Part shown: one piece after another, positions 63,401-64,000 of the stretch | Layout: every line of letters begins with the position of its first letter | How positions within the stretch are numbered: position 1 is the stretch's first letter | Assembly: GCF_000711295.1 (NCBI RefSeq) | Contig: NZ_JOMJ01000003.1 | Location: 261,001 to 325,000, forward strand | Length of the DNA: 64,000 nt | Direction of reading: 5' to 3' | Origin: Desulfohalovibrio reitneri | Lineage (GTDB): Bacteria > Desulfobacterota > Desulfovibrionia > Desulfovibrionales > Desulfovibrionaceae | Made by a program: the position numbers and the translations under genes | The notes under the pieces: generated by a model | Seen by the model: the letters and a program-made list of their open reading frames with translations, nothing else | Databases searched by the model: none | Told to the model about the DNA's origin: nothing

Positions 63401-64000
63401 CGTGAGGGTGATGACCCCGGCCTCGGCGCAGATGATGCGGTTTTCCTCGTCGATGTCCTCGATGCGCTTGAGCTTGGAGAGGGAGACGATGGCCGTGCGG
63501 GTCAGGGCGGGAATGGCCCCGCCGGTCAGCCCCGTGCCGCCGCCCCGGGGAATGATGTGGAAGCCCATCTCGTCCGCCAGGCGGACAATGTCGCGCACCT
63601 GCTCCGGGGAATCCGGAGTGAGCAGGACCATGGGCAGTTCCATGCGCAAATCGGTTGCGTCGGTGGCCGTCTCGATGAGCGAGCCGCGCGAGGAGACAAT
63701 GGCTTCCGGCGGCAGCAGCTTGCGCAGGCGTTCCAGCACCTGGTCCTTGAACTCCTGGTCCTGGTCGAAGTCGCGCCAGAAACCGGCCACGGCCTTGTGC
63801 AGGGCGTCGGCGTAGTCGTTGGAGAGGGAGGGCAGGATCTTGCTCATGCGCTCGCGCACCGAGGTGCGCACCATCTCGGGGTCGATGAAGGGGTTGTAGC
63901 GCACCAGGAACAGTTCGCCGGCCACCTGCGCGGCCAGGCCGCGGACGCCTTCCGGCCAGGTGTCCAGCTCGGCTTTGGGGATTCCAAGCACTCGAGGGGC
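60473..64000 (-). CDS. Fused FAD-linked oxidase / iron-sulfur oxidoreductase (D-lactate dehydrogenase type)
   Basis: A very long protein of at least 1172 residues. The N-terminal 600 residues have a PCMH-type FAD domain (IIPRGGGTGLTGGAIPA, GSSIGGNISENSGG) and the FAD-oxidase C domain (ANHMHAGDGNCH, GEHGIG). The second part has two [4Fe-4S] motifs (CTRCGKCKQVC, CTACGRCLGVCP) and two CCG domains (CCGYPLL, PGCCGESGLG). This fused GlcD-GlcF type oxidises D-lactate or another 2-hydroxy acid. A GTG at 63991 is possible, but the frame stays open to the edge, so the N terminus may be cut. Confidence 0.9.
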   Translation of the reverse strand, partial: APRVLGIPKAELDTWPEGVRGLAAQVAGELFLVRYNPFIDPEMVRTSVRERMSKILPSLSNDYADALHKAVAGFWRDFDQDQEFKDQVLERLRKLLPPEAIVSSRGSLIETATDATDLRMELPMVLLTPDSPEQVRDIVRLADEMGFHIIPRGGGTGLTGGAIPALTRTAIVSLSKLKRIEDIDEENRIICAEAGVITLTAIKAAEEHGLLFTVDPASKAGSSIGGNISENSGGPFAFEYGVTLDNIASYRMVTPKGELIEVKRRDHPRRKILEGDEASFDVYGENGEYSHTVTLSGADIRGTALGKDVSNKFLGGLPGVQKEGVDGIIVEGCFTLHPRPELSRTLCLEFFGRSMHNAMLVIKDIVALRDRIREEGDLVKISALEEFGSKYVQAISYEKKSEKYEGEPISVLLIQLDSDDEAALDEAAGTIMDIAHAFENVDVFAATSRKEAEHFWEDRHKLSAIARRTSGFKINEDIVIPLEVIPEFSDFLEGLNLHYMAVAYRRALKQATDLPGVDPGDEYVDQEFDFVKNIFRGKTTICDLSDQELEVQANYFFRHLATIYPGEADELESIRKKMGETRVMAANHMHAGDGNCHVNFPANSNDPDMLALVHEAVGKVFGKVMELGGAVSGEHGIGITKIGFLEEGKLDALRRYKAKVDPRGVINPGKLTRRELTVEPYTFSFNRLIQDLGTTALPDKERLARLLEEIQTCTRCGKCKQVCAMYHPQAGLMYHPRNKNLSLGAMVEALYYGLLQTGKPDQRLLNELRDLMEHCTACGRCLGVCPVKIDSSKVALHMRAFLDEKHSGGHPIKKRVLHFLASSPDKRLPVTAKALALGQKLNNLGLGLVPQAWRRRMENPALSGPGPELGFANLSESLKLSEAFILAPEDVQSGRDVPETVFYFPGCGAGLFYREIGMAASALLLAEGVSVILPDVHLCCGYPLLSQGLEDAYLNNYGANVAKLRKLLSKAERKGFRPQTVLTSCGTCRESLDRWGVATTFGRGVEHKDVAQYLLERLPAPMNGGAPMLYHAACHAEWTGQHPAKAGEVYRDALAEHLGTDIRLSPGCCGESGLGAMTSPKIYNRLRSKKQDQLKLDLPKVPAESPLLVGCPSCKVGIKRCLLGMEGTEGAAERQVLHTLEHLAEARLGPDWKREFVRHLRAAKPEDGLRLLEVA

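Overview
The window is 64 kb of high-GC, gene-dense bacterial DNA with short spacers and many 1-8 bp gene overlaps. It most likely comes from a delta-type sulfate reducer of the Desulfovibrionales. The pointers are a large fused FAD/iron-sulfur lactate-type dehydrogenase, the hydrogenase maturation gene hypF, a DUF3365 (haem-type CxxCH) sensor kinase paired with a sigma-54 activator, a Gram-negative Tol-Pal operon, and consensus sigma-54 promoters. This placement is inferred from gene content. There are no rRNA or tRNA genes, CRISPR arrays, insertion sequences or integrases that I can support, so it reads as chromosomal core with small accessory patches.

Layout, left to right. 1-9.2 kb: the 5' part of RNase J overlapping plsC; a short gene behind a sigma-54-like promoter; an RND efflux adaptor and pump; an EF-G-like GTPase with altered G motifs; a BON lipoprotein. 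9.2-16.9 kb: hypF, a minimal HD-GYP protein, a frameshifted DJ-1/PfpI gene, then a periplasmic binding protein, hybrid histidine kinase and DUF362 protein packed head to tail. 16.9-23.1 kb: umuDC with a palindromic operator, maf, an FkbM methyltransferase, a DUF2007 protein, a His-rich metal exporter with a MarR regulator and a nested dyad, a tautomerase and a small orphan protein. 23.2-26.2 kb: a chemoreceptor and pgpA.

26.3-35.3 kb: a long minus-strand run read as APH-type kinase, P-loop kinase, miaB, bifunctional nuclease, PHP phosphatase, sirtuin, tolQ, tolR, tolA, tolB, pal. 35.3-41.9 kb: a haem-type sensor kinase with an NtrC-type regulator, two small membrane proteins, and a sulfate-exporter-family protein with an unusual N-terminal extension behind a near-perfect sigma-54 promoter. 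42-50.1 kb: a PEGA lipoprotein, a PfkB kinase, cutA, a small cytochrome c, nth, murA, a comEC split in two, and two tandem secreted cysteine-containing paralogues of unknown function.

50.1-55.6 kb: a bile-acid/sodium symporter-family protein overlapping a TtuA-like tRNA thiolase with its ThiS-like sulfur carrier, a lone receiver protein, a site-2 protease homologue, trpS and a glycosyltransferase. 55.6-64 kb: a proVWX glycine-betaine importer, a 550-bp gene-free and less GC-rich gap, mltG-ruvX, and the lactate-type dehydrogenase running to the right edge.

The most interesting candidates are the 35.3-41.9 kb locus as a possible redox-sensing sigma-54 circuit around an exporter, the EF-G-like GTPase with changed switch residues, the TtuA/ThiS pair whose carrier ends in RG rather than GG, the tandem secreted paralogues, and the two-gene kinase pair at 33.6-35.3 kb. 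Two genes (PfpI and comEC) are broken by single-base shifts beside short homopolymers, which may be real or assembly errors.
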